DNA of 64,000 bases from Phialophora verrucosa (lineage: Eukaryota; Ascomycota; Eurotiomycetes; Chaetothyriales; Herpotrichiellaceae): contig MSED01000015.1 in the NCBI GenBank assembly GCA_002099365.1, forward strand, positions 2,232,001-2,296,000. The letters run 5' to 3'. Shown piece by piece: positions 1 to 13,418 of this stretch. The notes under the pieces were generated by a model. The model was not told the DNA's origin. It was given only the letters and a program-made list of their open reading frames with translations, and searched no databases. Both the position numbers and the translations under genes were made by a program. Within the stretch, counting starts at the first letter, position 1. Each line of letters opens with the position of its first letter.

Positions 1-1959
1 TAAAGAACTTTATAGAAGTCTAGAGAGGTAACTTTATAATTTCCCCTAAGGGTAGCTTAATATTCTTTTCTTTATATCTATTAATAAATATTTTAATATC
101 GCTTATATATATATAATCTAAAAGGAGTTTTAATTAAAGTTCCTCTCGACGGTTATATCTTTTACTAAACTCTTCTTTTTTAGAAATTAATATATAATAC
201 TTCTTAAATTTAGTTTTAGTAAATTTATAATACTTTATTAAGTTATAGACCTTTTAAGCTATTATATTACGCTAATTATCTATTTCTTTATACTTAATTT
301 TAATATAATTAAAGAAGTTATTAACGCGGTTCGGATTATTCTAATTAATAACTTTAACGATAACTTTAAGGGATACTTCTTTAGTTTAGGTAGAGTAGCG
401 TACTAATAAGATAGGCTAGTTATTAACCGTATAGGTATTAGGAGCTTAGTATTTTTATCGTCGGCTAGTAGGAACTATAGAATTAAGATTTAGCTAAATA
501 ACCGGCGGCTTTAGTTATAATTAACACTAAGCTTTAAATATCTTAACGGTAAGATTAGTCTAGGCTTTTAGTAAGAAGCTATAAAGATAAATCTAAAAGA
601 TAATAGGAATAAAGCGTATAGTTAAATAAAGTTTATAGTATAATTAAAATATTAAAGAGAGAGAGAAAAGGCGAATTTAATAAAAACGCTAGTAGTTATA
701 GAGGCGTTAAAAATTAATCTAAAGATTTTAAAATAATTTAGAAGATCGAACTAATAATAAAGAAAAACTATTTAATAGTTAAAGTTTATATTAAAGAAGG
801 AAGATATAAGGTTAAGGAGAAAGATATCTATAAATAGTTAAGAGGGAGAGAGTAAGAATAAGTATATATTATAAATTAATACCTTTTAATATTAGATAAT
901 AGTATAATAAAATAAGATATTATTATTTATAAATAATAGAATATTTTTATTATTCTCTTTATCTCTTAAGCTTATTAAGACCTTTAAACTAAATAATATA
1001 TATTTACTATATAATAGCTTAAGAATAGAGATTTAAGAGATTAAATAGTTATATAGATATTAGTTTATTAACCTCTTTTAATTATAATTATATATACTTA
1101 AAATACTTATTATTTAATATTATTAGATACTTTATTTCCCTTATTAATAACTAATACTTAATTTATTATTAAGGGTATTTAATATTATATCTCTCTTAAC
1201 TATATTAATATTTAACTAATTATAACGCTTTTAGGAACTCTATATAATATATAAGTATATATAGCTAATTAAAGATAGTACTAAAGGTCTTAACGCTAAC
1301 CTTAATTTTTCTTCGCCCTAAATACGCTATACTATTCCTAGCTTAACTTTTCTAGCTTTATTTATCTATTTTAATATCTATTACACTTAAGGTAGTAATA
1401 TCTCGCTCTAGTATCGCTTCTCTCTTCTTTAAGATCCTAAGCTAATAGAATAATAGGATCCGCGAACTAAAGTAACTTAATTTTAAGAAAATCCTTATTA
1501 TAACCGTACTCTAAACGCTAAATTATTATAACTTAACTAAAAGAAAATTATATATAAACTAAAGAAATTTAACTTTAAACTTTCCTATACTAGTAATAGC
1601 GATATTATACCTCTCTTACTATTTCGTAATAGTAAAGTATAGTATAAAGTAGAGTACCTACCTTATTTCTCTATAAATTCTTTAAATATATCTAAGCTAA
1701 CATACTATTCCTAAATTTTATCGCTAACTAAAGGTATCTTTACTATAAATATTAGTTCTTTATTTATCGGCGGTAGTATTTTCGCTCTTTATTTAAGCTG
1801 TTAGCTTTAGTATAAATATAAAGGTATCTCTTATAGAGAAGGTATATTATTATTATTTAAAGACTCTTTAATATTCGCGAGATAAAGAAGATTAAAAGTT
1901 AAAACTTTATAAGCTTCTTCTTTTTAGAGATTATCTTTAGATATAGGTTTAGTATCTAT

Positions 1960-2830
1960 AAGGAAATTATTAAGGCGTTAATAAAATCGCTTAAAACGAC
2001 TAGCTATATAAATTCTCTATAGTTAAGAACTATTAAGTTCCGCTAAAATATATATCTTCTTCTCTTAATTCGCCTTTATAATTCTAAATAGTCTAAACTA
2101 GCGGAATACTAACTTCTTTTCTATAGATATATTTATTAACTCGGCTATATTATAGCTTAATATTAGTATACTCTCCTTAAGTAGTTATAAGTATAGGTTA
2201 TAATATTCGTTAAAATACTTCCTTTTTAGCCTTTATATCCGGTTTAGACGTACCGCCGCTTCTTTTAAATCTTAGTTACGCTTTTTAAGGGCTTATATAT
2301 ATATAGTAATTAAATTAGTAGTATTAATAACTTTATTCTAATTTATAATATTTTATATTATAATCTTAAGTTTAATAAGAAGAATTAGTTATTTAAGGAA
2401 CTTAACTTTATATAGTATTATACTAGTTCTAGCTTTAACTATTATCCGGTCGGCCTAAAGAATAGCGTAAAGGTAATTTATTTAGATACCGCCGCCGTCG
2501 GTATAGGTTATCTTTAAGAGAGCGTTTATAACGCCTTTATACTTAACTTCTATTTAGCTGTTCGCTTAAGGATAATATATAGAGGTAACTATATATTTAA
2601 TTCTATATCTATTTATAAATACTTTTATCTATCCTTTATTTTCTAATCCGTTATTATATACTAGTCGTTTAAATAGTCTATAGCGATAGATAATCTTTTC
2701 CTAAAGAAACTTTACTATAGTAGTACTATTAGTAGCTATAATATTTTAAGCTTTTACCTAACCGCTTATATTACTTTAGGCTTTAACGAAATATCTCTTT
2801 CCTTAAGATATCGGTATTAGGATATAATTA
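1960..2830 (-). pseudogene. Decayed gypsy integrase (family G, copy A)
   Basis: The reverse strand shows an integrase catalytic core with an N-G-x-E-N-K-G run, the run RIKYIVTS and YYP*ANS followed by IEVKYKGVINALLKI. A downstream basic region containing YILAELN and RFKR resembles the integrase C-terminal GPY/F module. Stops are RIP-type. The paralogous copy B has the same domain at about 15400-16238. Confidence 0.7.
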
Positions 2831-4179
2831 ACGCTAATCTATTCCTAGCGTTTATTAACTAAAGTCGGGAATATCGCGTTATATAGCCTTTAGCTTATAT
2901 AAAATTAGTATTCCGGATAAGTCTTTATAAATATTTCTATATCTTAATATTAACTCTTCTAGTAATAACGGTTAGATACCCTTTAATATATTACTTCTTA
3001 ACTAAAATATCTAATATTATTATATATTACTTTAAGTATTCTTTACTTCTCTATATTATTATTAATTATTCTTCTACTCGACTTATTCTCTATTAACTTT
3101 TAAAATAGATATTCTTCTTTAATAAAATAGTTAGCTAAGTCTTTTTAGAGTTTTCGAAACTTATTATTATCTATCTTCGGAAGATATTATTAATCTTATA
3201 GATATTTAGCGAGCCTCTTTAATTTCTTTAAGTACTCTCCCTTAAATAACTAAATTATATAAAGTTTATTAAAGCTTATAGATTAATTTTAGATATAAAT
3301 AACTATAGGTCTTACTAGAGTAAAGTCTTAATAAGTAGTATTTTATTTAATTAGTTAAAGGCTTCCTTATATAAAGAGTATTTAAGCTTTAATCTAATCC
3401 TTAATATCCTCTTCTTATTTAGCTTCTTTAATATCTTTCTAGATCGGAGGGCGTTAAGATAAAATATTAGTAACTATATTCTACTTATTTAGAATATACT
3501 ATACTTTAAAATTAAATCTATAGATCTATACTAGCTATTAATTAATAATAGCCCCGGGTAAGTCGGTCGACTACCGGTTAAGTTAAGCCGTAAGAGTTAT
3601 TATATCGGTCTTTATAATAAAATAAATAATATATAGCTAATATTTAAACTTCTTAAGGGCTTTTAGTAATCCGCGGGCCTCCCGCTTAAGTATATTATAC
3701 TTCCTTTTAATCTTAAATTAAATACCGCTCTTATATCTTATAACCTATTATTTATTTATTACTAAGTTTATTTATATAATTATAGCGCTCTAGCCTCTTC
3801 CGCTAACGTCGATAGTAAGTATAATTAAGCCGACGCTTTCTTAATAGTTTAGACTAATTAATACGAGAGTAGAGGATAACGCCTTCTTTAGTCCTTTTAT
3901 ACTCTTAATATATATCTCTATTTAAATCTAGATAATATTCTTTTAAAGTAAATTATATAAAGGCTTTACTATTATCGCGAAATACGAAATCTATATACGA
4001 TAATATATATAGATCTTAAGGAATCTATAAAGTTCTAGTTAATTTATTAAAGTTAGCTATATTAAGATTTTATAAATCTTAAACTATTATAGATATTATT
4101 TATCTTAATTATAGATATACTTAACTATCTTAATCTCTTATATATAGAGCTATAGCTTTTATCCGGCTATAGTAGTATT

Positions 4180-4700
4180 AATAAGCTTAAGATTAAATAA
4201 TACTACGTTTAGATTTATTAGATATTCTAGTATATATAAGCGGACTCGAGGAATTATCTTCTATTATTAGTAGTCGCTCTTTAGCCTCTTTATACTAATA
4301 TTATTTAAGAATAGCCGAGTAGCTTTTAATATCTATTCCTTTAAAATCTAATTTATAATTCGTATAAATTACGCTATAGAATTAGTTATATCCTATAGAA
4401 GCGTTATATAATAAATAAGTCCGATTAGAGTATAAATATCTATTAAATCTCAACTCTCTTTTATAAGTTTAAGCTAGTTATAACCCGAGAGCTAATTTAA
4501 TAAAGAGGTTATTTATATTTTACTAAACTTTTCCGCGAAGTTATTAGCTAAAGAAGATAGATTTATATCTTAAATTATTATTTAGTTAATATTCTATATT
4601 ATAATTACTAATTAATACTCTTTAGGCTTCTTTTTCTTAACTAAGAAGAATAAGTTTTAACAAATTTATACTTTAGTTTAAAGAGGTTTAAGTTAATCTT
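4180..4700 (-). pseudogene. Decayed gypsy reverse transcriptase (family G, copy A)
   Basis: Reverse-strand translation gives a recognisable RT fingers/palm region interrupted by TAA/TAG at former Gln and Trp codons. It contains KKKKPKEY, the run ESxDLIxIYTLIGLI and the active-site run FLNNISIK. In that site the catalytic Asp-Asp has become Asn-Asn, as G-to-A RIP predicts. The resemblance is to the Pezizomycotina gypsy lineage whose catalytic box reads FLDD rather than YLDD. No function can remain. Confidence 0.75.
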
Positions 4701-4797
4701 CTCCTTTATTAATATAATTACTATTAGCTTAAATATTTTTAGGATAAAGAAGCTCTTTATTTATTATAAGATATATAGAATAGTCCTTATTACTTAC

Positions 4798-5157
4798 TAT
4801 AACAGTATAGTATACTAATAGACAGAAGTAGAGCGAACACTACTTAAAGGTATAGATTACTTAATACTAAGAGACTAAACTAGAGAGAGGGAAAGGGTAT
4901 AAAAGGCGCGGTACCTATTACTCTAGATAAATACTTCCCTCCGCTAAGGATTTCGGTATACGCGTAAGCCGCTAAAGATTTTAGTTATATATAGCTAATT
5001 AGCGTTTAGCTATATAATTATATAGCCTTACTTACCTAATTAGGATAAAGCTTAGTAAGTACGCACTTTACCGGAAATAGTCGTCTATAGCCTATAGCCT
5101 TATCTTCTATTATATATAGTCGTATATATATACTTAGATCTAGTATAGGCTATAATA
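4798..5157 (-). repeat. LTR of E1 (left, element 3' end)
   Basis: This 360-bp copy matches 10628-10987. It contains the block with a TATA-like string (gggtataaaagg) near 4908-4920, which lies on the strand opposite to pol. A few CpA/TpG dinucleotides survive here, unlike in the internal sequence. Confidence 0.9.
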
Positions 5158-7059
5158 ATATCTTTCCTCTTTAAGAAAGTTTATCTTTAAGCTTTATTAT
5201 TATTATTATAATTCTTTATTAGTTTATTATTTTTCTAATAATATAGCTAATCTTATAATCTTCTTAAGGGTTCTAGTTACTAAAGATACTTTTTATAGTA
5301 ATTATGGACTTTATATAGTATATTCTTAAAGTTAAAGGTCGAGTATTATTTAAGGTCTTTATTCTAGCTTAGTTACTATATTTAGTATTATAGCTTACTA
5401 TAATACTTTCTATAACTAAAATTTCCTTAACCTTTTATTTATTCTCTTTATTTACTTTAATTAAGGGTAGAGGTTTATTAACCTATTTTAGGAGAGAGTC
5501 GTCTAATACCTTTCTAAGCTGATCGAAAGAAAAGACCGGGTATACCTTTATTAAAGAGAGTAGATCTAGCCTAAAGGAGTTCTTAACTTACTTTAAGATA
5601 TAGAATAGACTTATTATTTAGTACTTTAATTTTCGGCTAGGGCGGTTAATCTTTTAGTTCTTTATTAATATCTAGATTAAGTTATCTTTTATAAAGTTAA
5701 CTTCTTAACGATACTTATTAACTTAGTGTTTTTATTATTTTTAGGTAAGCTTTATTATATTATATATTAGCTTTTAAGTATTATATATTTAATAAATAAA
5801 TTATTAAGCTTTATCTTAACTAAGCCGCTCTCGCGTATTTAAGGGTTTTTCTAAAGGTTTCTAATCGAAAGAGGTTCTTAGCTTATATTTATTTTTAATA
5901 AAGAAAGGGCTTATACTTATAGAGTTATAAGGGAGTGTAGCTTAGGTATAGTTTATTATTAGTAAGAGGTCGGCCTAGTTATTCTAGTAGTAATTTATAA
6001 AAGGCTATAGTTATTAGTTAAGATATTAGTTTATAATTTCTATTTATTTATTAGTTTATAGATAGAAAGCCGTTAATAGCTTAAGCTTAATTTCTAGGAT
6101 ATAGTAAAACTCTATTTAGAACTTAAATATAAACTATAAGCCGCGATTAAAGACTATTATATCTAAAGGTCTATAGTTTCGGTAAATAAAGGAGATAAAT
6201 AACTATACTATCTTCTTTATAGTAATAGTTTTATAATAAAAGATAAAGTAAGCTCGCTTCTCTAGGCGATTAATTACTATATATACTATATTATATTTAT
6301 TTTAATTTACGGAAAAGAACTTAAAATTTATTATAATATATTATTATAGTCGGTTAAGGATAGATAGCGGCTTTAGAGTTTCTAGCGGTAGGTCTTAAGG
6401 GACTATAGTACGTTAATAAGTATAGTAATTCCGAATAAACTAGATAATATCTTTAGAGAGATTTAGCTAATAGTAATAAATAAATAGTAATTTATTTATT
6501 TTATTCCAACTAAGGTAAGTTATTAAAACTTAGTTATATACTTCTATAATTAGCTTAGTTTATAGTTTATCTTTATTTAAAATTATTAGTCTCCTCTTAA
6601 ATTATAATAGTCCTTATAATAATATCTAAAGGTACTAGCCTAAATAAGTCTTTTCTCTTTCGGTATTTAATAAAGAACTCTTATAATTTACTTATAATAT
6701 CTAGTTAATTAGCTTTAAGGGGTTAAGGCCTATAGGCGCTAATAAGAGTAGCGAAATAACCTCTTCGCCTAACCTTTCCGGGCCTAGTAAGATTTATATT
6801 CGGTCTTCTTTTATTATTTATTTCTAGTCTTCTTAATCCTATTCTCGTCGAGTTAAGGCGTCGGCTTACTTATTTTATTTTCCTAAGCGATATTAGATCC
6901 TAAAGTAATATTAGGTAAGGATATTAGTTTAATAGGCTTATTAAGCGGTTAATAATCTCTTAAATATAAAGTATTCTAAGGCTTTATAGTCGGTAAGAAC
7001 TAAAATATTTAGCTTTATACTTTAAAGCTTCGCGCGCTAAGTTTTAAGAGTATATATAA

Positions 7060-7970
7060 TAGCGAATATTTCTTTATCGTAGATATTATAGTTATATTCC
7101 GCTAGAGCTATTATCTTTAAATAATATATAATAAGGTACTAATTTCCGCTAGTCGAGTCTTACTAAGAGAATATACTAGTGATAACTTTATTTAAGGTGT
7201 TAATCTTTAATATTATTTTATAATTTAAGTAGAAATATCTTAATATTAAAGTTATTATTAACTAATATTTTAGTTCCTTAAACGCTTATATATAATCTTT
7301 ACTAAAAGTAAAGGGATAGTCCTTTTTTATAAGCTAAGTTAGAGGGCGCGTAATTTAGCTAAAATTCCGGATAAAGATATAATAAAAGTTATAGAACTCT
7401 AGGAACGCTTATACCTTCTTTATAATATTAGAGACTTTTTAGATTAATAATATCGCTATCTTTATAAGATCTATATATATACTCTTAGTATTAATAATAA
7501 ACTCGAGGTATTTAATTTACTTAACTTAAAACTTACTTTTCTTAATATTAACTTAAAGTTTAGCTTTCTATAATCGCGATAAAACCTTCTTTATATATTC
7601 TATATATTTTAGTTTATTCTTTAAGTAAATTAAGATATTATCTAAATAGGCTATAATAAAGTTATCTAAGTAGTTAAATAAAATATTATTTATATAGCGC
7701 TAATAGGTCGCTAGGCTATTTATTAGCCTAAAGGGGACTACCTTATACTTATAGGCCCTATAACGAGTATAAAAGGTAATAAGTTCCTTAAAATCCGGGT
7801 ATATATAAATATAGTAGAAAGCCTAGTGAATATTAAGCTTTATAAATATCTAAGCCCTATTAAGTTAAGCTAAGGTCTCGTTAATTAAAGGTAAAGGGTA
7901 GCGGTCCTTCTTAGTAAGAGTGTTTAATTTCTAATAGTTAATATAGAATCTTAGTTCTCCTCTAGGTTTT
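7060..7970 (-). pseudogene. Decayed RT-RNase H of E1
   Basis: Reverse-strand translation gives the RT block at about 7865-7960 (YRKLNALTKKD-like) and the YLDN/ILIY-type box at 7625-7651, with RNase H at about 7080-7200. The order on the minus strand confirms that E1 is inverted relative to E2 and E3. Confidence 0.85.
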
Positions 7971-10627
7971 TTAATAAATAAGATAGGTAAAGCGAAAGAA
8001 GATTAACTAAATTTAATAAACCTCTTTTAAAGGTTCTCTTTAAGGTACTTCTTTATTAATAAGAGCTTATTTATATTTATTTAGTATAAGAGGTTATATC
8101 TTAAATTATATTCCTCTTTTAACTATATTTAATAATTATAGAAGCGAGAGAATAAGAGAATATTTAAAGCCTTCTTTAAAAATATATTATAAAATTTCTA
8201 GTACTCTTAAAGGAATAATCGCTATATAAGTTATTCTTTAGTTTCTTTTATTTAAGGGTTTATTTAGTTTTAAATAAGTTTATTAATTTTATAGAGGCTT
8301 ATAATAAATAAAGTATTCTCCTTCTTCTTTAGGTTTTAGTAGAATCTTACCGCTCTAATTATAGTAATATTTATAGTAGTTATACTTTAGGGGGATAGCG
8401 ATACTTTTATATAGTTATCTTTTATTTTAATATAGCTGTCCTCTAAAGATACTTTTATATCGCTACCTTTATCTGTCCCCGCGGTATAAGTTAATATTAA
8501 TTCGCGATATATAACTTTTAGTCGGTTCTATAGGTCTTATTTATAAATATAGCTAGTTATAGTCTATAGAATAGATTTAATAAATAGACGCTTAACTAAA
8601 GGAGGTTTAAAGACTAGATCTAATTTAGGTATTATTTTTAAATATATAAAACCTTAGGGGTACGAATTTCGTCTATCCGCTTAATATTTATTCTTATAGA
8701 TAAATAATTAGTCTCGTTTAGTAATATCTTCTTAATACTATTATAAGATTATAGTAACTTAAAAGCTTTAGCGAGATATATAAATCTCTCGAGTAAATAT
8801 TAGCTTATCTTAATAGTCTTAAGGCTAAAGTAAATATTAGTTTTATATATCTAATTATATATTAAAGTAAATAAACTACTTTCTTTCTAGAATTAGGTTA
8901 TAACTCTTTAGGTCTAGTATAAGTATAGGGAGGTTTTATTATCTCTATCTATTAACTTTTAGATATAAAGTTAAGATTTTAATAACTAGCTTTTTAAGAT
9001 GCTTATTATATCTCTTTATAGAGTAAGAGATCTCTAGATAAGTAGTAAAGATATTTAAAAATTAGGTTAAATCGCGCGTAAGCTTAGTATTAATAAAAAT
9101 AAATCTATTTACTTTAAAGTCGGTTAAGATAAAGGTTTAAATTATATATCTATTAAATAATAATTTATATAGTATAGTAAAGTACTTTTCGCTTAGTAAT
9201 TAACTTAAATTAATAGAGAAAATACTAATATTATACTTCCCTAAGGAGGAGACTTCCTTTAGGGTTATTCTTTTCCCGGTTCTTCCTTCTAAGCTTCGCT
9301 AACCTTAATAGCTTTATTCTCGGCCTTTATAGAGTAATCTCGAGAGAAGTATCTTAGTTAGCGATAAGTAAAATATATCTTAGCGCGACTTAAGGCCTAC
9401 TTAGTAATATTATTATAAATTAATCGGTTCTATAGAGGCTAGTTATCTTTTTTATTTAATTTTAGAAATAATATAAGTATAGTATATATATTCGAGGTAA
9501 AAGTTAATATAGCTTTATTAATTAGTCTATTTTCTATTATACGACGAGCCTTATAATGAGTCTTCTCTTTATTAATTAATTATAATTTTTAGTTAGTTTA
9601 TTAATAAATATTAGTAATATCTTAATAGGTTTATAGAGTATAAAAGGTTAATATAATTACTACTTATAAAGCTAATATTAATTTATTTTATAAGTCGGGA
9701 TAGAGGTTGTTTTCCGATATATCGCCTTCGCTAGTTAAATATAGAAATTTAGTATAAAAGTTATTAAATAGTTTTATTACCTTTATATAAAGGGCTTAGT
9801 ACTCTTCTTACGTATTCTCGACTCGGTAAGGGTTAATATAAGTTCTTACTAAGAACTTAAGTATATTTATAATATTAATAAATAAATCTTTTTTATTAAG
9901 GCTATAGTAAGATTATAGATAATATTATATATCTCTAGTAGTATAGCTATATAGATATATTATCTTAATTTCTTTAGAGAGGAATTAGAAGGTATTAATA
10001 GAGAACTTATTAAGAACTTTAGATCTCTATAACTTAAAGGTAGGCTTCTTTCTATTAAAGAGAGGCTTAAGGTCGGGAATACTAATATATTATATTAGAG
10101 CTAGTTCTAGAGTCGCGCTTTAGTTATATTTAAAATAGTTAATAATAGCTTATTTTTATATAATTTAATAATTAAGATCTATAATCTATTTTTTTTATTT
10201 AACGATCTAGATCTAGAAATCTTAAATAGTACCTTCTTAGTCTATAATAGTATTTCGGCCTTAGTTAATTACTTCTAGAAGGGTCTATTTAGGGATAACT
10301 CTAACTTTAGCTATAGTCTTATATTTTAGTAGTTAATAGAGCTATAGAGCTAATTTAATATCTTTAGCTATATATAATCTATATTAATCTATACTAGTAA
10401 GTTTAAGTTTAGTATTAAGAGTATTGGGTTTAGTATTTTATTTAGTAGTCGATAGGATAGTTTAGTTATCGGCCTTAAGGTTGTTTAAGTCGGTTAGTCG
10501 TATTATTTATTAGCGGGTTTAGTCGATAGTAGTTAAGTTATCGGCTTCGATTTATTCTAGTTAGTTCTTAGTTAGGTAGGATATTATAATTCCTTCTTAA
10601 GATAGTAATAAAGTAAGTTTAGTCTAA

Positions 10628-10987
10628 TATAACGATATAGTATACTAATAAAAAAAGATAGGGCGAATACTATATAAAGATATAGATTACTTAATACTAA
10701 AAGACTAAACTAAAGAAAGGGAAAGGGTATAAAAGGCGCGATACCTATTACTCTAGATAAATACTTCCCTTCGCTAAGGATTTCGGTATACGCGTAAGCC
10801 GCTAAGGATTTTAGTTATATATAGTTAATTAGTATTTAGTTATATAATTATATAGCCTTACTTATTTAATTAAGATAAAGCTTAGTAGGCACGCGCTTTA
10901 CCGGAAATAGTCGCCTATAGCCTATAGCTTTATCTTCTATTATACGCGGTCGTGTATATATATTCGGACCTAATATAGGCTATAATA
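10628..10987 (-). repeat. LTR of E1 (right, element 5' end)
   Basis: This is a 360-bp direct repeat of 4798-5157, differing mainly by C/T and G/A transitions. It begins tataac and ends taata, the RIP-altered form of the family terminus. Confidence 0.9.
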
Positions 10988-13418
10988 CTAGGTAGAGGGT
11001 TATATAATAGTAAATATTATCTCTTCGTCCTTAGTATATTATATAGTAATAAATAGCTTTATAAATAATAATATTATATATTTTATTACTTATAGTATAT
11101 ATATATATTGAATATATATAACTACTTTACTTATAATATATAGTAGAAGTATATAGTCTTACGCTAAAGATTTAACTAATTAAATAATATAGTTACTTAT
11201 TTATATATTATATAAGTATATATAGCTAATTAGCGCTATAAGTATTACTACTTTATTATATCCTTCCCTTATCGCTCGCTTCTTAACGACTTCGCTTAAG
11301 CACTTTTAGAATTAATCTTACTACCTTTTATAAACTTCTCTATTACCTCCCTAAAGTTATTAATTTATTTATCTTCTAATCCCTTTAAACTTCTTACTCT
11401 TAGTTTAGGAGATAACCCTATAGCCTTTACCTTATATTTAACTATTCTATAAATATTCTATATAACTTTATATTAATCTCTAATATCTATAGTAATAGCC
11501 GAAAATATCTATTAAAGGTATTAAGATTTATATATCTCTATATTAATAATAACTATAGTATTCTTAATAACTTAGAGTCTATAGCTATAAGTATTACTTT
11601 ATTAATTCGAAATAAGCTTTACTTTATATAAGGTAATACTAAAGACTTTAGTATTTAGCTATTTAATAAAGAAGTTTATTATAGTTATAGCTTCTTAAGT
11701 TTAGGTTAATAAAGAATTAATAATTAAGTAAAACTAGATTATAGCGTCGGCGATAAGGAATAGCTAATAGTTTCCTTCTCCCTTTAAGTTATTATTAAAT
11801 ATAATAAGATATTTTATATAGTTATTTATATCTCTTTAACCTTTAAACTTAATTATTTATTTAGCTTTAAAGTAAGAATTAACTTAGCTTTAGAATATCG
11901 AGCTTATTATATATTTATATTATATATAAATCTCTTTATAGCGGGAAGTAATTTTAGCTTTAATAAAGAAGTTATTAACTTATCCGGAATTAGTAAGATT
12001 AAGGCGAACTATCTTTAGGCTATAAGATAAAATATTAATCGTATAATAATTAGGGTAGCTAGGAAGAATTTAATAACGCCGCTAACTTTATTTCTTTTTT
12101 TATTTCTTAATTAATTAATTAAGACCTTTTATCGGATCTTTATAATATATTATAATTTATTCTAAACCTTTAAGGTATAATTTAATACTCTTCTTAGCTA
12201 TATAAAGATATATAGTTATATAGAATTTAAGTATATATCTTATAAGTAACGATAGCGCGTTAATTATTTTATCGGCTTCGAATTTATAATAATATACTAT
12301 ATCTTCCTTTATTATTAGTAGCTTTTATAGTTTAAAGTTCTATTAGTAAATATATTACTAGATTATTAACTAGATAAACTAAATAGCTAGTTAGGTATTT
12401 AGGATTAGATTTAGTAACGTTAAAGAAATATTAACTATAATCGACTTAAGCGGAGAAATAGTACTAAATAAACTTATAATATATATTTTTTAGTTTATAA
12501 TCTACTAATTAATTTTAATATTATAGAATATATCGGAGATTTTCGGCTTCTTTATAGATAATTTATATATAGGTATTAAAGTATTAAAGTTAAGAGTTAT
12601 CGTTAATAAATAGGGTCTTTTTAGTAACCCTAAGATATTAATAAGGTTATTCTTTATTAACTTTACTTATTCTTTACTTTTAAGAATAGAATAAAGTTCG
12701 CCGAGCTTTATAAGCTAAACTAAATCTTTTTAATAAGTATTAGCTAAATTTAATTTAATTATTACTATACTTTACTATAGCTTTATAAAAATTAGCGCTA
12801 TAGGACTTAGAGTTTAGAGCGATTCCAGATTAGTTTACTTAATCTGTTTCTTTTAAATACCCGACCGCTTAATTAAGGTAGTAGTAAGCCTACTTAATCC
12901 TAAAAGATTCGCGATTATAGAAGTAGGAAGTTTACCGGTCTCCTTACGCGTAATAAGCCGATAACTAGTAATCTTTAGTATAGGCTTAATAATTTACTTT
13001 AGCGATATAAATAGAGCTATCTTTATATTTAGACGTTCTTTTAAGGCGATTAAGTTTATATAATTAAGAGGTTAAGCGTTAACTTAATATAATCTATTTA
13101 CTTTAGTTAGTTTATATCTTTTAATTATAAGAGCTTATTTAGGATTATTTTAATTTTAGTCTTAAGTAGCTTTATTAGTAATCGCGCCTTTATTTATAAT
13201 AATCTATAAATCGCTAGCGGTTAAATATAATATAGTAGAGAAGTAGCGCTTTAATTTTAGTTACCTCTTAATTCTTATAAGTTAATAGATTATTTTATAT
13301 AAAGTTATTTATAATATTATTAAAGGCGTTTTATTAAAATATAATAAATACTTTTAAATATATTAGTACTAATTTAATAAAGTAGTAATATTTCCGCTAT
13401 ATAAAATAATAAGTTAAT
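10988..13418. repeat. RIP-degraded repeat sequence of unknown family
   Basis: This AT-rich, CpA/TpG-poor segment lies between E1 and the part of family-G copy B that has a homologue in this window. It would correspond to sequence left of position 1 if copy A were longer. Long stretches keep a coding-like flavour. The reverse strand near 12820-12960 reads a helix-turn-helix-like run (IANLLGLSRLTTTLIKRSG), and the same strand continues as conceptual translation with RIP stops. That could be a transposase-type ORF or a non-pol ORF of family G. No family is assigned. Confidence 0.5.

Larger units (their letters stand above)
1..4797 (-). mobile_element. Truncated Ty3/gypsy element, family G, copy A
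   Basis: The reverse strand carries decayed gypsy pol. The RT has the run KKKKPKEY near 4630 and FLNNISIK (formerly FLDD) at 4285-4312. The integrase core has a D-N-G-x-E-N-K-G run near 2640-2670 and a YYP*ANS run (formerly YHPQANG-like) at 2558-2578. A GPY/F-like integrase C-terminal region lies near 1960-2110. Positions 1-2811 are repeated, with mostly C/T and G/A differences, at 13419-16237. The element runs off the left edge, and on its 5' side it stops exactly at the LTR of E1, so gag and protease are missing here. The RT type differs from the E1-E3 family. Confidence 0.8.
4798..10987 (-). mobile_element. E1: full-length Ty3/gypsy chromovirus-like retrotransposon
   Basis: The element is 6190 bp, bounded by two 360-bp LTRs (4798-5157 and 10628-10987), with pol on the minus strand. 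The reverse complement reads the RT YRKLNAL-type block at about 7865-7960 and the YLDD-type box at 7625-7651. RNase H lies near 7080-7200, integrase in about 5480-6600 and a decayed chromodomain-like tail next to the left LTR. LTR termini that were probably TGTTAC...GTTACA are now RIP-altered. The 5-bp flanks (cttac on the left, ctagg on the right) do not match, so no target-site duplication is visible. Its length matches E3 to within 1 bp. Confidence 0.9.
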
